This document shows, one piece after another, positions 46,293 through 57,704 of a stretch of 64,000 bases of DNA (its first letter is position 1; each line of letters opens with the position of its first letter). A program made the translations under genes and the position numbers. The DNA is taken from assembly GCA_006503535.1 (NCBI GenBank), contig QYRS01000006.1, positions 1,798,001 through 1,862,000 on the forward strand. The letters run 5' to 3'. Source of the stretch: Arthrinium phaeospermum (lineage: Eukaryota > Ascomycota > Sordariomycetes > Amphisphaeriales > Apiosporaceae). Under the pieces are notes generated by a model. The model was not told where the DNA came from and did no database searches. It worked only from the letters and a program-made list of their open reading frames with translations.

Positions 46293-46758
46293 GCGAGCGT
46301 GGCAGGAGTGAAAGAGCTGTCGGTAAAAGTGGGACAGCGCAACCTGAATTTCCTGGCAGATAGTTTGGTTGCTCACAGAAACCAAGGAACCTTGAACGCG
46401 AATCGATAAAATCTACATAATGACCTCTATAGAACGCGAAAACCTTCTCTTTCTCTTTCTCTTTCTCCGGTCGCTGCTAATGACTCACCGGCCTACGTAT
46501 AAAATGGCTACCTGCTTAAGTCCTGTTCCTATCCACCACGACGGCACAAACATCAGCCACCAAAACGCTACAGCCCAATCACCCCGTCACATTTATCTAC
46601 CATCTCCACAAGAATACTAGCCAGGCTATCTAACGCCGGGTATTCCATAAATTACACGAGGACGCTGCTGTGCGAATACCAATTTCTAATTCAGTTCCCT
46701 CATCGATATTCTAACAGCCTGTCTGTCCATCCACCATTTTTCATTGCCCAAGCCCAAC
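46293..46758. other. Intergenic
   Basis: Promoter side of the Yju2 gene; no gene is supported. Confidence 0.35.
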
Positions 46759-47625
46759 ATGGCGGAACGCAAAGTTCTTTCGAAATACTACCCACCCGAT
46801 TTCGACCCCCAACAGATTTCTCGACCGCGACCGCGCCAGCCGGGAAGGACAGGGCCTAAATGGCAACAGGTCCGGCTTGCGGTGCCGTTCACTATGCGCT
46901 GCGTAACATGCGGTCATTATTTATACCAGGGCAAGAGATTCAACGCGCGCAAGGAGACCCGGCAAGGGGAGACGTACCGAAGCATCCAGATCTTCCGGTT
47001 CCATATTCGGTGCCCGGGGTGCTCGGCCGCCATTACCTTCAAGACGGACCCCCAACTCAGGGACTACGTCTGCGAAAGCGGCGCAAGGCGGACTAGAGGG
47101 TGGCGACGCACGGCTGAAGAGGAAACAGATGAGCAAAGACTGGATCGGCTGGCGATGGAGGAGGGCGAGGGCGAAGGTGAGGAGGACCTGGAGCGCGATA
47201 CCATCGCCGAGCTCGAGACCAAGGCGGTAGATGCCAAGCGCGAGATGGCCGTTGCCGATGCCCTCGACGAAATTAGAATACGGAATTCGCGCGTTGAACG
47301 CCTGGGTAGGGGGAGTACCGCCACCACGCTCGAAGACGATGAGAAGAACAGGATTGACAGAGAAGATGCCGACGAAGCGAAACGCGCTTTCGCAGCTGCA
47401 AGACGCCAATTTACTATAAAAAGAATCGACGGGATAATCGTGAACCCTCCACAGTCGCCCCTCCTTTCTTTCACGCCCACGAAAACTACGAAGACAAGGC
47501 CTATTCTTAAAGGTATTAAGAAAGGCATCTCGATCAGCCAGGAGCAGGGCAGCTCTACTGAGCCCCAAGTAGTGCGGAACGAACCTCAGGGACCATTGGT
47601 GGACTATGACTCGGATGAGGATTAA
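46759..47625 (+). CDS. YJU2: Splicing factor Yju2/CWC16 (CCDC94) (288 aa)
   Basis: A single exon. The conserved start MAERKVLSKYYPPDFDP is that of Yju2/Cwf16; an ATG five codons earlier lacks conservation. Residues about 25-115 contain the CWC16 fold with four zinc ligands, MRCVTCGHYLYQGKRFNARKE (shown here in part) and RCPGCSAAITFKTDP, then DYVCESGARR. The rest is charged and helical, ending in an acidic tail (DYDSDED). Yju2 joins the Prp19-associated spliceosome and promotes the first transesterification step. It is nuclear, and length fits fungal orthologues. Confidence 0.93.
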   Translation: MAERKVLSKYYPPDFDPQQISRPRPRQPGRTGPKWQQVRLAVPFTMRCVTCGHYLYQGKRFNARKETRQGETYRSIQIFRFHIRCPGCSAAITFKTDPQLRDYVCESGARRTRGWRRTAEEETDEQRLDRLAMEEGEGEGEEDLERDTIAELETKAVDAKREMAVADALDEIRIRNSRVERLGRGSTATTLEDDEKNRIDREDADEAKRAFAAARRQFTIKRIDGIIVNPPQSPLLSFTPTKTTKTRPILKGIKKGISISQEQGSSTEPQVVRNEPQGPLVDYDSDED

Positions 47626-49572
47626 GAAGTTGAGTATAACATCCCTCGCCAGATGAAAAAAAGGCATGCACCAACAAAGTTCTTCACTGCTATGACACAA
47701 CTCGCTCAAAGCCAGCAGAAGTTGTCTCACCCCAAACTGTGATGGAAGTGAGGGTAACTGTCGTCTGAGCTGATGCCATATCCGTCATGCAGCCGAATAC
47801 GTCGTAAGAGCCTACAACTGAGGTCTGGCATTAAACACAGCACAAATCCACAGCCAATGAAGCTGCAGTGCAATCTCCGCTCAGTACCTCTGCCCGCAGA
47901 TGGCGTCGAAACTCCAACAAGGCTCTTGGGATTGGCACCGACAAAAGAAATTTGGCACCTATAAACACATGACTTCGTTATCGCCATGCCAGTTTCGAAT
48001 TATCCGTCAACGGTGCACTCCTAGTACGAAGGGCATGATAAGTGTACTAGCATTTGGAACTTTGTTTGAAACCAAGTATTGCGAGGTAACGTCAATTGAG
48101 AAAAAGCTGGAACCACAAGTGCATCGATATATGTCCGCCCTCGACGTCCATAGGTGAACAGCCCAACCTTGAGGCACCGCGGAGCTCGACAGCCACAAGG
48201 CTTCCCAGGCCTTTTTCGACTTGCACTACCTCGGCCGCCACCCCGTATCCCTTTTTGGGTATGAAGTGGCGCCCAGTCAGGTTGAGAGTGCCGAGACACA
48301 TGCTGTGTCACCTCGCACGAAAAAGAACGAAGGTGCGTGTGTCACGGTGGCAGAGCCAAGGCCGGCTCGTTCGGCGACTGACTCGAACTGACTCGACTTG
48401 ACGTTGAAGAAAGTGTGGAAAGCTGGCCATCCCGTGCATCAACAATGCAGCAGCACAACTAGAAAGAATGTATACGTTCTTATTTCCTGCTTAAATCTCA
48501 GCTGTATGGGCCTCCAGGCCGGGTAGTTCAAGCACCCCTATCCAATTAGATGGCCAGAGGCGGCCAATAGTGTCGCTCATCAGCCACAAAGTCGGCAATG
48601 ACGCAAATGATCATGCCTCGGGATCCATTATGAATCGAAATAAGCTTACTGTAGATTTCTTTGTGTAGTCTGGGTGTCGCAGCTTACGCCAGGTGGTCGG
48701 CGACGTTGTCAACAAAGTTAATCTGTGGTACCCCCTTTACCGTCGGCAAAGTGTTCGCTTTCCTCACGAGAAGGACAGGCCAGGAAAGCGGTTCCGGTTA
48801 CACATGGTCAGAAATTAAGGAACCTGTGGCTGCTAGAACCGAGCTGAGGCTTTTTGGTCTGACGGATGATACGCATGAACGCGGTCCGGATGCGGTAACG
48901 ATCAGACTTGTGGGCAGCTGAGATCAGGTCCGGCAGGTGTAGAAGTTCCAGTTTCTCTTTGCCGGGCAAAGTTCAATTTTGTATACAACTTACGAGGGTA
49001 ACCCAAGGTTCCACTTGAAACAAATTACTACAAAGCTTCGGTATAAACTTTTCCGTTCGCTGGTTTGTCGAAAATAAACTATGTGTTTTGGCGGTTTGGG
49101 TGACTTGCCTCCGGACTTTGCATCTACAGTAATTTCCAGTGGCATAATAACTGCCGGATTACACTAAGACTCGGAGGAGATGATCAATTTATTGATATAC
49201 TATATGCAGCCCTCGGTGTGAAGATATGCACGGCGCTGTCAGCAATATCCAAAGGATACGTCGGCGACCTCCTATTAAGGCGCCGATGAGCTGGCAATAC
49301 AACCCGAGCTAGTGACAACTCGTCATTGGGATTGACACGGCTTGTCTAACAGACATCAATGCATGAGCTGAGCTGAAATGGGTCACATTGTTCAACAGCG
49401 TGGCGTAGGTGTCGCACGTTTGGAATGCACCAACGTCTTTGTTTAAAATGGGGGTCTCTTCCCAATATCAACGAAAGCATCTCCTCCAGGCTCACCTTCA
49501 TCATCATTTTATAAATAGAATTCGATTGCGGTAAATCGGACACCCCAATTCTTTGGGGACAAATTTCAAGAC
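47626..49572. other. Long intergenic region (1.9 kb)
   Basis: Frames of up to about 100 codons on both strands show no domain. No RNA gene or clear repeat is seen. The last part is the promoter of the secreted FAD oxidase. Confidence 0.35.
49510..49517 (+). promoter_or_regulatory. TATA box of the FAD oxidase gene
   Basis: TATAAATA located 56 bases before the ATG at 49573, preceded by a C/T-rich run. Confidence 0.5.
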
Positions 49573-51282
49573 ATGTACTTACGTATAATACTGGTCCTTG
49601 GGGGCCTCCTGTCCGTCGCTCAGGCCGCGACCAACAACACATCATGGACGAGTATCAACGACTGTCTTCGAAAATCCGGCGTTCCCATCGACGAGAAAGG
49701 TTCAGTCGACTGGATTCGCGATGCGGCAGCCTACAACGTCCGCCTGCCCACCTATACCCCTGCCGCCATCGCAGTGCCCACCACCATTCCGCAGATCCAG
49801 GGCGCCGTCAAGTGCGGCAGAGACTTGAAACTAAAGGTAAATGCCAAGTCAGGTGGCCATAGCTACACGTCCGGGGGCTTTGGGGGAGAGAGCGGCCATC
49901 TCGTGATCCAGCTCGATCGCATGCGCAATGTCACTCTGGACCCTCTCACCAACACCGCCATCGTCGAGCCCGGGACGCGATTGGGGCACATGGCCACGGA
50001 GCTAATCAAGCAAGGGAACCGTGCTATCGCTCATGGAACCTGTCCCAGGTATGTCAAGCACTAATCTTCAACCCCGACGATAGAGTGAGTGCGTTTATAC
50101 TAATTTGTAAACACACAGGGTTGGCGCATCGGGACACATGACCTCGGGCGGCTACGGTATGAGTTCCCGCACGCACGGCCTCGCGCTGGACTTCGTCGAG
50201 GGCGCCACCGTCGTGCTCGCCGACGGCAGCGTCGTCGAGGCCAGCCTCGAGCAGAACCCGGACCTGTTCTGGGCCGTCCGCGGCGCGGGCAACAACTTCG
50301 GCATCGTGGCGCTCTGGCGGCTCAGGACGTTCGAGGCGCCCCAGGACCTAACCTGGTTCCACGTGGAGCTCGGCTGGAACCAGAGCACTGCGGCCCGCCA
50401 TCTGGCGGCCGTGGAGGACTACATCAAGACCAAGATGCCCGCGGAGCTCAACTTCCGCATTGCCGACTACGGAAAAGGCCGCCCGTTCGCGGAAGGGTTG
50501 TTTTACGGCAACGAGAGGCAGATGAACAAGGGTCTGGCGGAGTTCCTGGTGGCCTCCAACGGCACTCTCTACACGTCTCATCAGGTCGACTGGCTCGATG
50601 CGATCAAGCACTATTCCGTCGACAACACCGTCAACACAAGCGCTGTCGACGTTCCTGTCGACTACCTCGAGCCCGGTCCGGTAAGAGAAGACCCCAGAAT
50701 TTCTTTGTCCATATCAGTCCACTAGCTAACACAAGCAACAAGCCCGACAACTTCTTCGCCAAGAGCCTCACCCTCAACAGCCTGAGCGGCAGCGTAGGAA
50801 AAGCCTTTGTCGACTACTGGTACGGCACCGCCAACCAAGTCGACCGCCGCTGGTTCTTCCAGATCGACGCCGCGGGCGGGGCCAACTCGGCCTACGCGCA
50901 GCCGGGCAACGCCGCCACGGCCTTTGCGCACCGCGACAAGACCTTCATCATCCAGTTCTACGACGCCGTCGACAGTGATCTGGCGTACCCGGCCAACGGC
51001 ACGGCGTTCCTCAACGGCTGGGTCTCGAGAATGACGGCGGCGCTGGGCGCCAGCGGCGGCACCGACGGCTGGGGCGCGTACGCCAACTACCCGGACCCGA
51101 CGCTGGGCCGCGACGAGGCGCAGATGCTGTACTACGGGACCAACTTGGAGAGGCTGCAGAGGCTGAAGCTGCGGTACGACCCCGAGGAGCGGTTCTATTA
51201 TCCGCAGTCGATCGTGCCGTGGGGAAAGCATCCTTCGCGGGCTCGTAGACTGCGTAGATGGAAAGGGGGGAGATGGTCTTGA
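49573..51282 (+). CDS. Secreted FAD-linked oxidase of the berberine-bridge type (525 aa)
   Basis: Exons are 49573-50048, 50119-50680 and 50743-51282; the introns (70 and 62 nt) have GTATGT...ACAG and GTAAGA, branch GCTAAC, CAAG. The signal peptide is MYLRIILVLGGLLSVAQA. The FAD-binding PCMH domain shows KSGGHSYTSGGFGG with the His that usually carries covalent FAD, and HGTCPRVGASGHMTSGGYG with a Cys in the position of the second covalent link. A bicovalent flavin, as in glucooligosaccharide oxidases, is therefore likely. The first intron falls within this motif. LDFVEGATVVLADGSVVEAS and DLFWAVRGAGNNFGIV follow. The C-terminal BBE segment is YANYPDPTL and YYGTNLERLQRLKLRYDPEERF. Such enzymes oxidise sugars or secondary metabolites outside the cell; the substrate is open. 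Confidence 0.9.
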
Positions 51283-52413
51283 GTCACTCCAGTCAATTCA
51301 ACTCACTGGTGGGACTGCAGACGCGAGCTTGATAGGGGGGATGGCCATAGGAAGGCAATCGCTCAGGGCCTATTTTTAGAACGCCCTCAAGGTTCTATAC
51401 CAATATCAACCAGACACTCAGATGTCACATAAGGCACTCGTTACTTTCCATAATATGGCATATTAAGACTGCTACAGTACTCAGCTGCTATCATTGAATC
51501 ATTATAAGCTGTGATGCATTGAAAAGCAACTCACAGCCCATATATCTGATTCCCGTGCAACCGACACGGAAATACCCATTTAGAAACACGAAACACGTTG
51601 CTGGCTTGTCATTGGAGGGAAACATTCCCTTCCACAGTCACTCGCCTATATGCTTTGGGTGGCTTCTTCGATGGATCACGTCCTTGAATCACCATCCCTG
51701 TACGCATACCCTTCACCGTTTGGCTGGGTCCGCTTGCTTGGATACGCTCGCTCGCACATCCCAAAGGTCAGCAAAGCAGACGATAACGAGAAAAACATTT
51801 GACATTTACCTGTCTATCCAGACGACCCTGATTTTGTTGCGATCCGAAACGCGTTTTCCCACTTTTACCGGCTGGAGGTTGTGAACGCATAACGTGACCG
51901 AGTCATGTTATAGGCACAACATATGCAACCCCTAAAGCTCGTATCCCTGCTCGGGTACCACCCGATCGAGGCGCACCCCTACTCCCCCACCCAGCGCACT
52001 GGCCCAATCCCCATTCCCCCAATGCCATCGTGAACGTCTGAGCCCAAAAGCGGCCCCGCCCGCAGAGCCGCAAAAGCCAAGCTCACATCGGCAGGCTTGG
52101 CAACTTCCTAGAATAAACTTCGGATGCCATGGAATCCCACTTTGGTCCTCTGCCTCTCTTTTAGAGTTCAGTGGACAGCTCGAAAATAGACACAGATACC
52201 CTGTCGACCCCATTGAGAGAACGACGGAGCAGAAGGCTTAGCCAACGAGGCGGCGCGAAGTTTCGAAACATTATCCCTGCCAACACAGCAAATGGTGGGC
52301 GGTAGGCTCAGCTCTCCCGTGTAAGCGGGGAGTTCAACATCGTGAAGTCTTTTTTTAGTCTTCGTGGAAAGAAACATTGAAGGAAACGAGTGTTGCATAG
52401 GAGAGAGATTCTG
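51283..52413. other. Intergenic
   Basis: No gene is supported between the FAD oxidase and the promoter of the Cys-rich secreted protein. Confidence 0.4.
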
Positions 52414-52420
52414 TATATAA
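52414..52420 (+). promoter_or_regulatory. TATA box of the Cys-rich repeat gene
   Basis: TATATAA 224 bases before the ATG at 52644, followed by a C/T- and A-rich leader without long runs of G, typical of strongly expressed fungal genes. Confidence 0.55.
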
Positions 52421-52643
52421 GGACTTCATGATCGACCCGAAGAGACAACTTTTTTCCTCATCACTCACCACCAACAACTTCCAACAGTCTTCTTCCCACT
52501 CAGCTTCACTTCGAACCGCCTGCGCCAGTCGCCTTCTTCACTTCAAACTACCATCTTCACTTCATCACTTTGATACCCCGTTTTCGAACAACCTTTTCCA
52601 ACCTTTCAACACCTTTCTTCATCAACCAACCAACACCGCCAAG

Positions 52644-53297
52644 ATGCAGTTCACTCAATTCGCCACTCTCTTCCTCGCCGTTGCCACCGGCATCAACGCC
52701 ATGCCCAGCATGAACGTCACCCACATGGAGCCCTTCCAACTCCACGCCCGCTCCTGCGGCGCCGGCCTCCTCAAGGGCAAGGCTCTCAAGGCCTGCCAGG
52801 CCGCTTGCAAGGTCGCTTGCGTGAGTTTTCCCTTCTTACTCTTCTTCAACATTTCCTTCCTTCCTTACTAACACCCCACCCAGAACGTCATCCCCAACCC
52901 CGTCGGCTCCGCCGCCTGCGCCGCCTCCTGCGACCGCAAGCGCTCCGTCGAGCCCGAGACCGAGAGCCTGAGCGAGGCCGAGGCCGAGGCCGCCGAGGTC
53001 GAGCGCCGCGCCCTCCTCGAGGACCGGGCCTGCGGCCTCTTCAAGGGCAAGGCCAAGGAGCTCTGCCAGAAGGGCTGCGCGGGCGTCTGCACGGCGATCC
53101 CCAACGCGGCCGCCAAGGGCGCCTGCCAGGCCGCCTGCAAGAAGCGGTCCGAGCTCACCGCCCGCGACCCCGAGCCCGCCCCCCTCACCGGCGGCCAGGT
53201 CTGCCGCGGCGCCTGCGCCGTCACCTGCAACTCGACCGTCCTGGCCCTCATCCAGAAGAAGTGCCTTAGCGTCTGCAACGGCAAGTGCCCCAAATAG
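52644..53297 (+). CDS. Secreted Cys-rich repeat precursor with basic cleavage sites (196 aa)
   Basis: Exons are 52644-52820 and 52884-53297; the 63-nt intron has GTGAGT, branch CTAAC and CCAG. A signal peptide covers residues 1-19. The mature part has 18 Cys in three repeats: Cys38-75, 109-144 and 167-195. All share the core C-x3-C-x3-C-x11-C-x3-C. Repeats 1 and 2 add an upstream Cys and a GL(L/F)KGKA segment, and both have IPN in the 11-residue loop. Repeats are separated by acidic spacers and basic sites (DRKR at 76-79, RR at 100-101, KKR at 145-147), suiting processing by a Kex2-like protease into separate disulphide-rich peptides. Paired C-x3-C motifs recall helical-hairpin peptides. I do not recognise the family. 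An effector, antimicrobial or signalling role are all possible. Confidence 0.8.
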
Positions 53298-53751
53298 ATG
53301 GATTGTCTACCACTTTGGGGATCTACTGCGACGACGCACGGCGGTACTTTTCTCGAGCCACTAGCTTGGCTTAACCAACCACCAACTGGAACTTTTTTCA
53401 CCTTTTGGCGGCGACTTTATCATTCTCGACATTCTTTTGGGACATTTGGAAGCATATGGGCAGCGGGGTAGCATTTGGATGGTTCCTTTTTTCCGGCATT
53501 TCTCTTTTTTGATAGGACCATTTGGTCTTTTTTGGGTGTATTCATGTTTTCTGATTTGATATCAAGGCGGTCTGGGTCTGGGGTCTGGTTGCTTCAGCAG
53601 GAGTCACCCGGGTTGGATTTTGTATATATGACATTCCTTTATGTTATCAAGCAACTTTCTATGAAGAACCTCTTCAATACCTCCTGGTATAGCCTCCAAA
53701 TGCCATGCTGCATGTGGATAGAAAAGTCAAAAACACTCGGTTAACATCCCT
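53298..53751. other. Intergenic, convergent 3' ends
   Basis: 3' regions of the Cys-rich precursor (+) and the DUF3176 gene (-). T-rich; no gene is supported. Confidence 0.4.
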
Positions 53752-55737
53752 TTAACCAGTAAACAGCTCCTGCGGCTGTGGCCTTGTTCCTTGTCCCGGA
53801 AGACACATTTGCAGTCTTGTTCTGGGGGCAGCTGCCGCCATGTCCTCTGCGCCATCACTTTTATCATCAATTGACCCATATTGGACCTGGACATCCTTGT
53901 ACACCTTCATCAGCTCAGCGATGGTCATATTCGATGTTCCTGGCTGCGTCTCCTGTAGTAACCGTGGTTGAAACGCGTTCGCCGTCTCCAGTGGGCTGAG
54001 CGAAACGGCTCGGCCCAAGGTTTGGAAACCGGCAGCCGTCCGTGTGACCGCCGTGGCCACCAAGGCGGTGATGGCCAGCGCGATCCACAAGTAGACGTAG
54101 CGCGATTCATAGATGATGTGCGCGGTTTCCTGCTGGGCCACGAACTCGGTCCGCGGGCTTGTGGCGTTGGGCGCTGCCAATGCGATACGAAACATGATTT
54201 CGTTGAGCTTGGAGAGGATCGCATCGGTTGGATCGTTGAATGCGACGGCACATGTAGCATCAATGCCTCCGCGGGTAAGGTAGGTCGCGGTGAATGGACC
54301 CTTTGTCGTGAACTTCCACCCATCTATGCCCTGGGATTCCAACAGCCCTGATGAATCCAATATACTACCCGCAGCAAGGCCTAAACCACCAAATATGGGC
54401 TCATACTCAGGGTCAAGCCCAGGCTCAGTTGATATGATACGGACCCGACCCTGTTGTGTCTCAGGAATCACTATACCGTCTCTTTGCGAAAATGGATAAG
54501 CGGCAACTGCATGTCGGAGAACACAGCTGACGATTGTCGAGTTTCCACGACATGACTTCATCCTTGGTGATGATAGCAGGGCATCCAAGTCAGGCCGAGG
54601 CTCGTCCGCATCCCACAATGAACTATCGTTCCAGTAAGCCCATATTGGACTGTCTTTCAGGTGAGTGTCATTGTAATCAACATTTGTCTCAACATAAAAC
54701 ACATCCAATTGAACGTACGAGCCGACAGCCATAGGACCCCCCGCGAAGCCCGCGCGAATATCGAAAATTGGCGTTCTCTCCACAGATTCCTCCTCAGCGA
54801 CATTGAATTTGGCCACGAAACTGGTATCTCGAGTCACATCACATTGGGCATCGATACCAGCAGCTGTGAGTGTCCCTGAGCAGTTCCCAGTGCAGCCGGA
54901 TATGGCAGCGCCTGTTATTGGTTCTCTTTCAGTGAACTGCTGCATAATCTGATTCATTCGGGGTGTAAGCTGTACGGGTCCCCCCCTATCGTCCCTATAG
55001 GAGTCTGTTAAGTTCATTTCCTGAAGCGACTTAACATCCGTGGCTGCGGTAGTCGATAGTTTGACGTCATCACGACTGGTCAAGATACTAGTCGTGAGAG
55101 CCCTTTGGAGCAATGGATTAACAGCAAAAATTGTCAGTGTCATTAACTTGGCCGTGGAAATCCTGTCCGCATCCCTTCCCGCGGTGGTCGCGGACAATAT
55201 GCTGGTCCCATGCTCCCATTGCCGATGGAGGGCCCCGAGTGTCGTTCCCCTCAGAGCTGAGCTCCACCAGGTAATTGCCATCCCACAGGAGAGAGCATAC
55301 TGAAGCAGCATGCTTCCTATAGGCCCGAGTATTGCCAAGATCACGGTAGGAGGCACCGCCCAGGAACTGGTCTTGGTTAGGTCGGCAGCGGATACAACCG
55401 CGATGCAGCCACTAAACCAAGCGACGGTACCTAGTAGAGAGAGCATGAATGTCCAGGGAAGGTTGGGCTTTATACCGGGCTTCCAGCCCTTCGAAACGGT
55501 TGATTTTGTTGATTTTGGAGGCTTAGCCTCTTCGTTGCAGTAGGGTCTCTGGTCGCGGGCTATCTCGGAGCTTCTTTCTTCTTCATAAAGCTCGGTCGTT
55601 TCTCCCACATGCTCCGTTAGCTCAACAGCGGAGCCACTGTATTCGGCTGTCGAATCGGAGTTGGGATCAAGAAAAGATAGGGGGCTGTCCGGCCTCATGG
55701 GGATTTTCGAATTGCGAGTAGATGGTTCATGGGCCAT
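53752..55737 (-). CDS. DUF3176-type multi-pass membrane protein (661 aa)
   Basis: A single exon. The N-terminal 90 residues are cytosolic and acidic, then come closely spaced helices (TFMLSLLGTVAWFSGCIAVV, VPPTVILAILGPIGSMLLQY and a third weak one). The family hallmark follows: WSSALRGTTLGALHRQWEHG, then RISTAKLMTLTIFAVNPLLQ. A large extracellular domain carries several N-glycosylation sites (NCSG, NDTH, NDSS, NSTI) and paired Cys. A final helix (YVYLWIALAITALVATAVT) leads to a cytosolic tail. DUF3176 proteins are widespread in Pezizomycotina and uncharacterised. Its start lies 1.2 kb from the divergent P-loop gene. Confidence 0.85.
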   Translation of the reverse strand: MAHEPSTRNSKIPMRPDSPLSFLDPNSDSTAEYSGSAVELTEHVGETTELYEEERSSEIARDQRPYCNEEAKPPKSTKSTVSKGWKPGIKPNLPWTFMLSLLGTVAWFSGCIAVVSAADLTKTSSWAVPPTVILAILGPIGSMLLQYALSCGMAITWWSSALRGTTLGALHRQWEHGTSILSATTAGRDADRISTAKLMTLTIFAVNPLLQRALTTSILTSRDDVKLSTTAATDVKSLQEMNLTDSYRDDRGGPVQLTPRMNQIMQQFTEREPITGAAISGCTGNCSGTLTAAGIDAQCDVTRDTSFVAKFNVAEEESVERTPIFDIRAGFAGGPMAVGSYVQLDVFYVETNVDYNDTHLKDSPIWAYWNDSSLWDADEPRPDLDALLSSPRMKSCRGNSTIVSCVLRHAVAAYPFSQRDGIVIPETQQGRVRIISTEPGLDPEYEPIFGGLGLAAGSILDSSGLLESQGIDGWKFTTKGPFTATYLTRGGIDATCAVAFNDPTDAILSKLNEIMFRIALAAPNATSPRTEFVAQQETAHIIYESRYVYLWIALAITALVATAVTRTAAGFQTLGRAVSLSPLETANAFQPRLLQETQPGTSNMTIAELMKVYKDVQVQYGSIDDKSDGAEDMAAAAPRTRLQMCLPGQGTRPQPQELFTG

Positions 55738-56914
55738 AACGTGTTAATAGATGATGTCCCGCTTACAAATTAATAAATAGATTTATGAATGTTTCCTCCT
55801 AAGAATCTGTAGAAGCGTAGAGGAGTAAACCGGCTTATTTATGTTTTTTTAAGTCAGAGCTGAATCCAACCTGACAGAAAGAGGGGCTATGTCGGTAGCA
55901 TTTATAGGGTGTGTTGTACGGCCGGCATACTGCATAAAAATGACGGAATCAGGCTAGAACTGGATCCAAAGTCCGCGAGCCGTTTCCCACCATCTTATTG
56001 TATTCTACATACTTTTCCTATTCTTTCTATGTGTCCAAGTTTTAACTGTGTTTTCTCTCTGTCATCACCTTTTTCTGTGCTGTATCCGACGGCTTGACAT
56101 CTGACCTATGGGCTGGAACATATCACTTGCTTGTCCGGGCTTTACAGTGGATAGATCATCTGAGACAACTTTGGTGTTGCATACGGGCCCCTCTTGCTCA
56201 GCCACCGAGCTCATGAACGTGCGGTACGGATTGGTTGCTGAGTTTGGTGGTGGTCCCGTCGGGTATTTCACAATCCAGTAATACTTCACTGTTCTAATAA
56301 TAGTCGGACTAAACCTAAAGGCGCTAGTTGCTTAATTTGGGGCATTGTTGCTAGCTGTTAAGATGATATGCAGGCATAATCCAAATGTCTGAGCCTGCTT
56401 GTGTGCAACTTAACACTGGTGCAGCCTGACCTTTCTTGTCTGCCTGATCAGAACCCGATGCAGGAAGTGACTGAAACCATTGATCCTAAGACTCAAGGCT
56501 CCAGTCAATGGTTTAATTGGCTTATCATCTAGCGCTACAGGAATTACGTTTCACTCATTCTAGGAAAGGGGAAGGGGTCGAACTGAGGCGGATGCCAGGA
56601 CCTACCAGCTTGATCAGTAGAATGCAACGCTTATAATTGATAAAATACCTCAATCAGGCTATTTAATTGTACATTGCCTATATTACTAAAGAAATATATA
56701 TGTTACAAAATGCCACATGATATCAGCTATCATTGTGATCACGTGGTCGCCTGATCGTCATACGATGTCGTTTCGGATTGACCAAACAGATTTCAGTGCT
56801 TGATGCCATATCCGGCTTCAGCTCGACGCGACGCGACACAATTGAGACTCCAGCCTCCGACCCGTTGTTACCAACTTTTCATAACCCTGCGCGTCTTGTT
56901 TCCCAATCTCTATA
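55738..56914. other. Intergenic, A/T-rich
   Basis: No gene is supported. Base composition is markedly A/T-richer than the flanking genes. Near 56575-56640 the minus strand carries a B-box-like AGTTCGACCCC with a poor A box, possibly a decayed tRNA-derived sequence. Confidence 0.4.
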
Positions 56915-57622
56915 ATGAAGCAGCCCCAACGGTCACAACCACCTCCACCACAAAGCATCTACATCATCGGCGCCCAAAGCACTGGTAAGACGACGCTAGT
57001 CCACGCGCTTGAAGCGCATTTCCGCCAACTGCACTCCCCTCCTACTGTGATCCACGAAGTCGCCCGCACCTTGTTGCGGCAGCGCGGCATCACCAGCACC
57101 TGTGACGGCAGGCGACACGGCAGCGGCTGCTTCACTGTCGACGACATCCGCGCCTCGCCCACGCGGTCGCTAGACCTACAGCGCCGGATCCTAGCGGGCC
57201 AGGCGCGCGCGGAACACGAGGCGGCGGCCAAGTCGACCAAGTCAAATTGGTCGCATCAGCAACAGCATTGGTTGGTGTCAGACCGGTCGGCCCTGGACCC
57301 GGTCGCGTACGCGTGGCAGTACGTGGGCCCCGGCGCGGCGCGGAGCCTGATGACGGCCGAGTGGCGGGGGATGCGCGACCGCATGGCCGGGTCGCTGATT
57401 GTGCTGTGCGAGGCCGGGGTCGACTGGCTGACGGACGACGGGGTGCGGCTGATGCCCGCGAGCCGGGAGGAGTGGTTCCGGACGCACGAGGTGTTCTGCC
57501 AGGTGCTCAAGGAGGCGCGGCTGAGCTACGTGGTCTTGCCTCGTAGTGTTGGGAGTACTGAGGAGAGGATGGCGTTTGTGTTGCGGAGTTGGAGGAATTA
57601 TACCCCTGGTAAGCAGGGGTAA
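56915..57622 (+). CDS. P-loop NTPase, NadR-like AAA ATPase/kinase (235 aa)
   Basis: A single exon. After a Pro/Gln-rich start comes the Walker A motif YIIGAQSTGKTTLVHAL near residue 16. VIHEVARTLL (a mobile acidic/lid element of NadR-type kinases), LAGQARAEHEAA, VSDRSALDPVAYAW (the DRS/Walker B-like strand), EAGVDWLTDDGVRL and REEWFRTHEVFC follow. This set matches the NadR/Ttd14 group of small fungal P-loop proteins thought to phosphorylate nucleotides or nucleosides, but the substrate is not known here. The 3' end converges on the SNF2 gene with about 80 bases between them. Confidence 0.8.
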   Translation: MKQPQRSQPPPPQSIYIIGAQSTGKTTLVHALEAHFRQLHSPPTVIHEVARTLLRQRGITSTCDGRRHGSGCFTVDDIRASPTRSLDLQRRILAGQARAEHEAAAKSTKSNWSHQQQHWLVSDRSALDPVAYAWQYVGPGAARSLMTAEWRGMRDRMAGSLIVLCEAGVDWLTDDGVRLMPASREEWFRTHEVFCQVLKEARLSYVVLPRSVGSTEERMAFVLRSWRNYTPGKQG

Positions 57623-57704
57623 AGGGTGTGAATGACGCTAATGGTTTTTGAAAAACAGAGTACTCGATTCTTCTTGCGCATGTATATAGAAATAAAAGCC
57701 CACC

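Noticed and set aside
56575..56640. B-box-like AGTTCGACCCC on the minus strand
   Set aside because: The A box is poor and no cloverleaf can be drawn; mentioned only as a possible decayed tRNA sequence.
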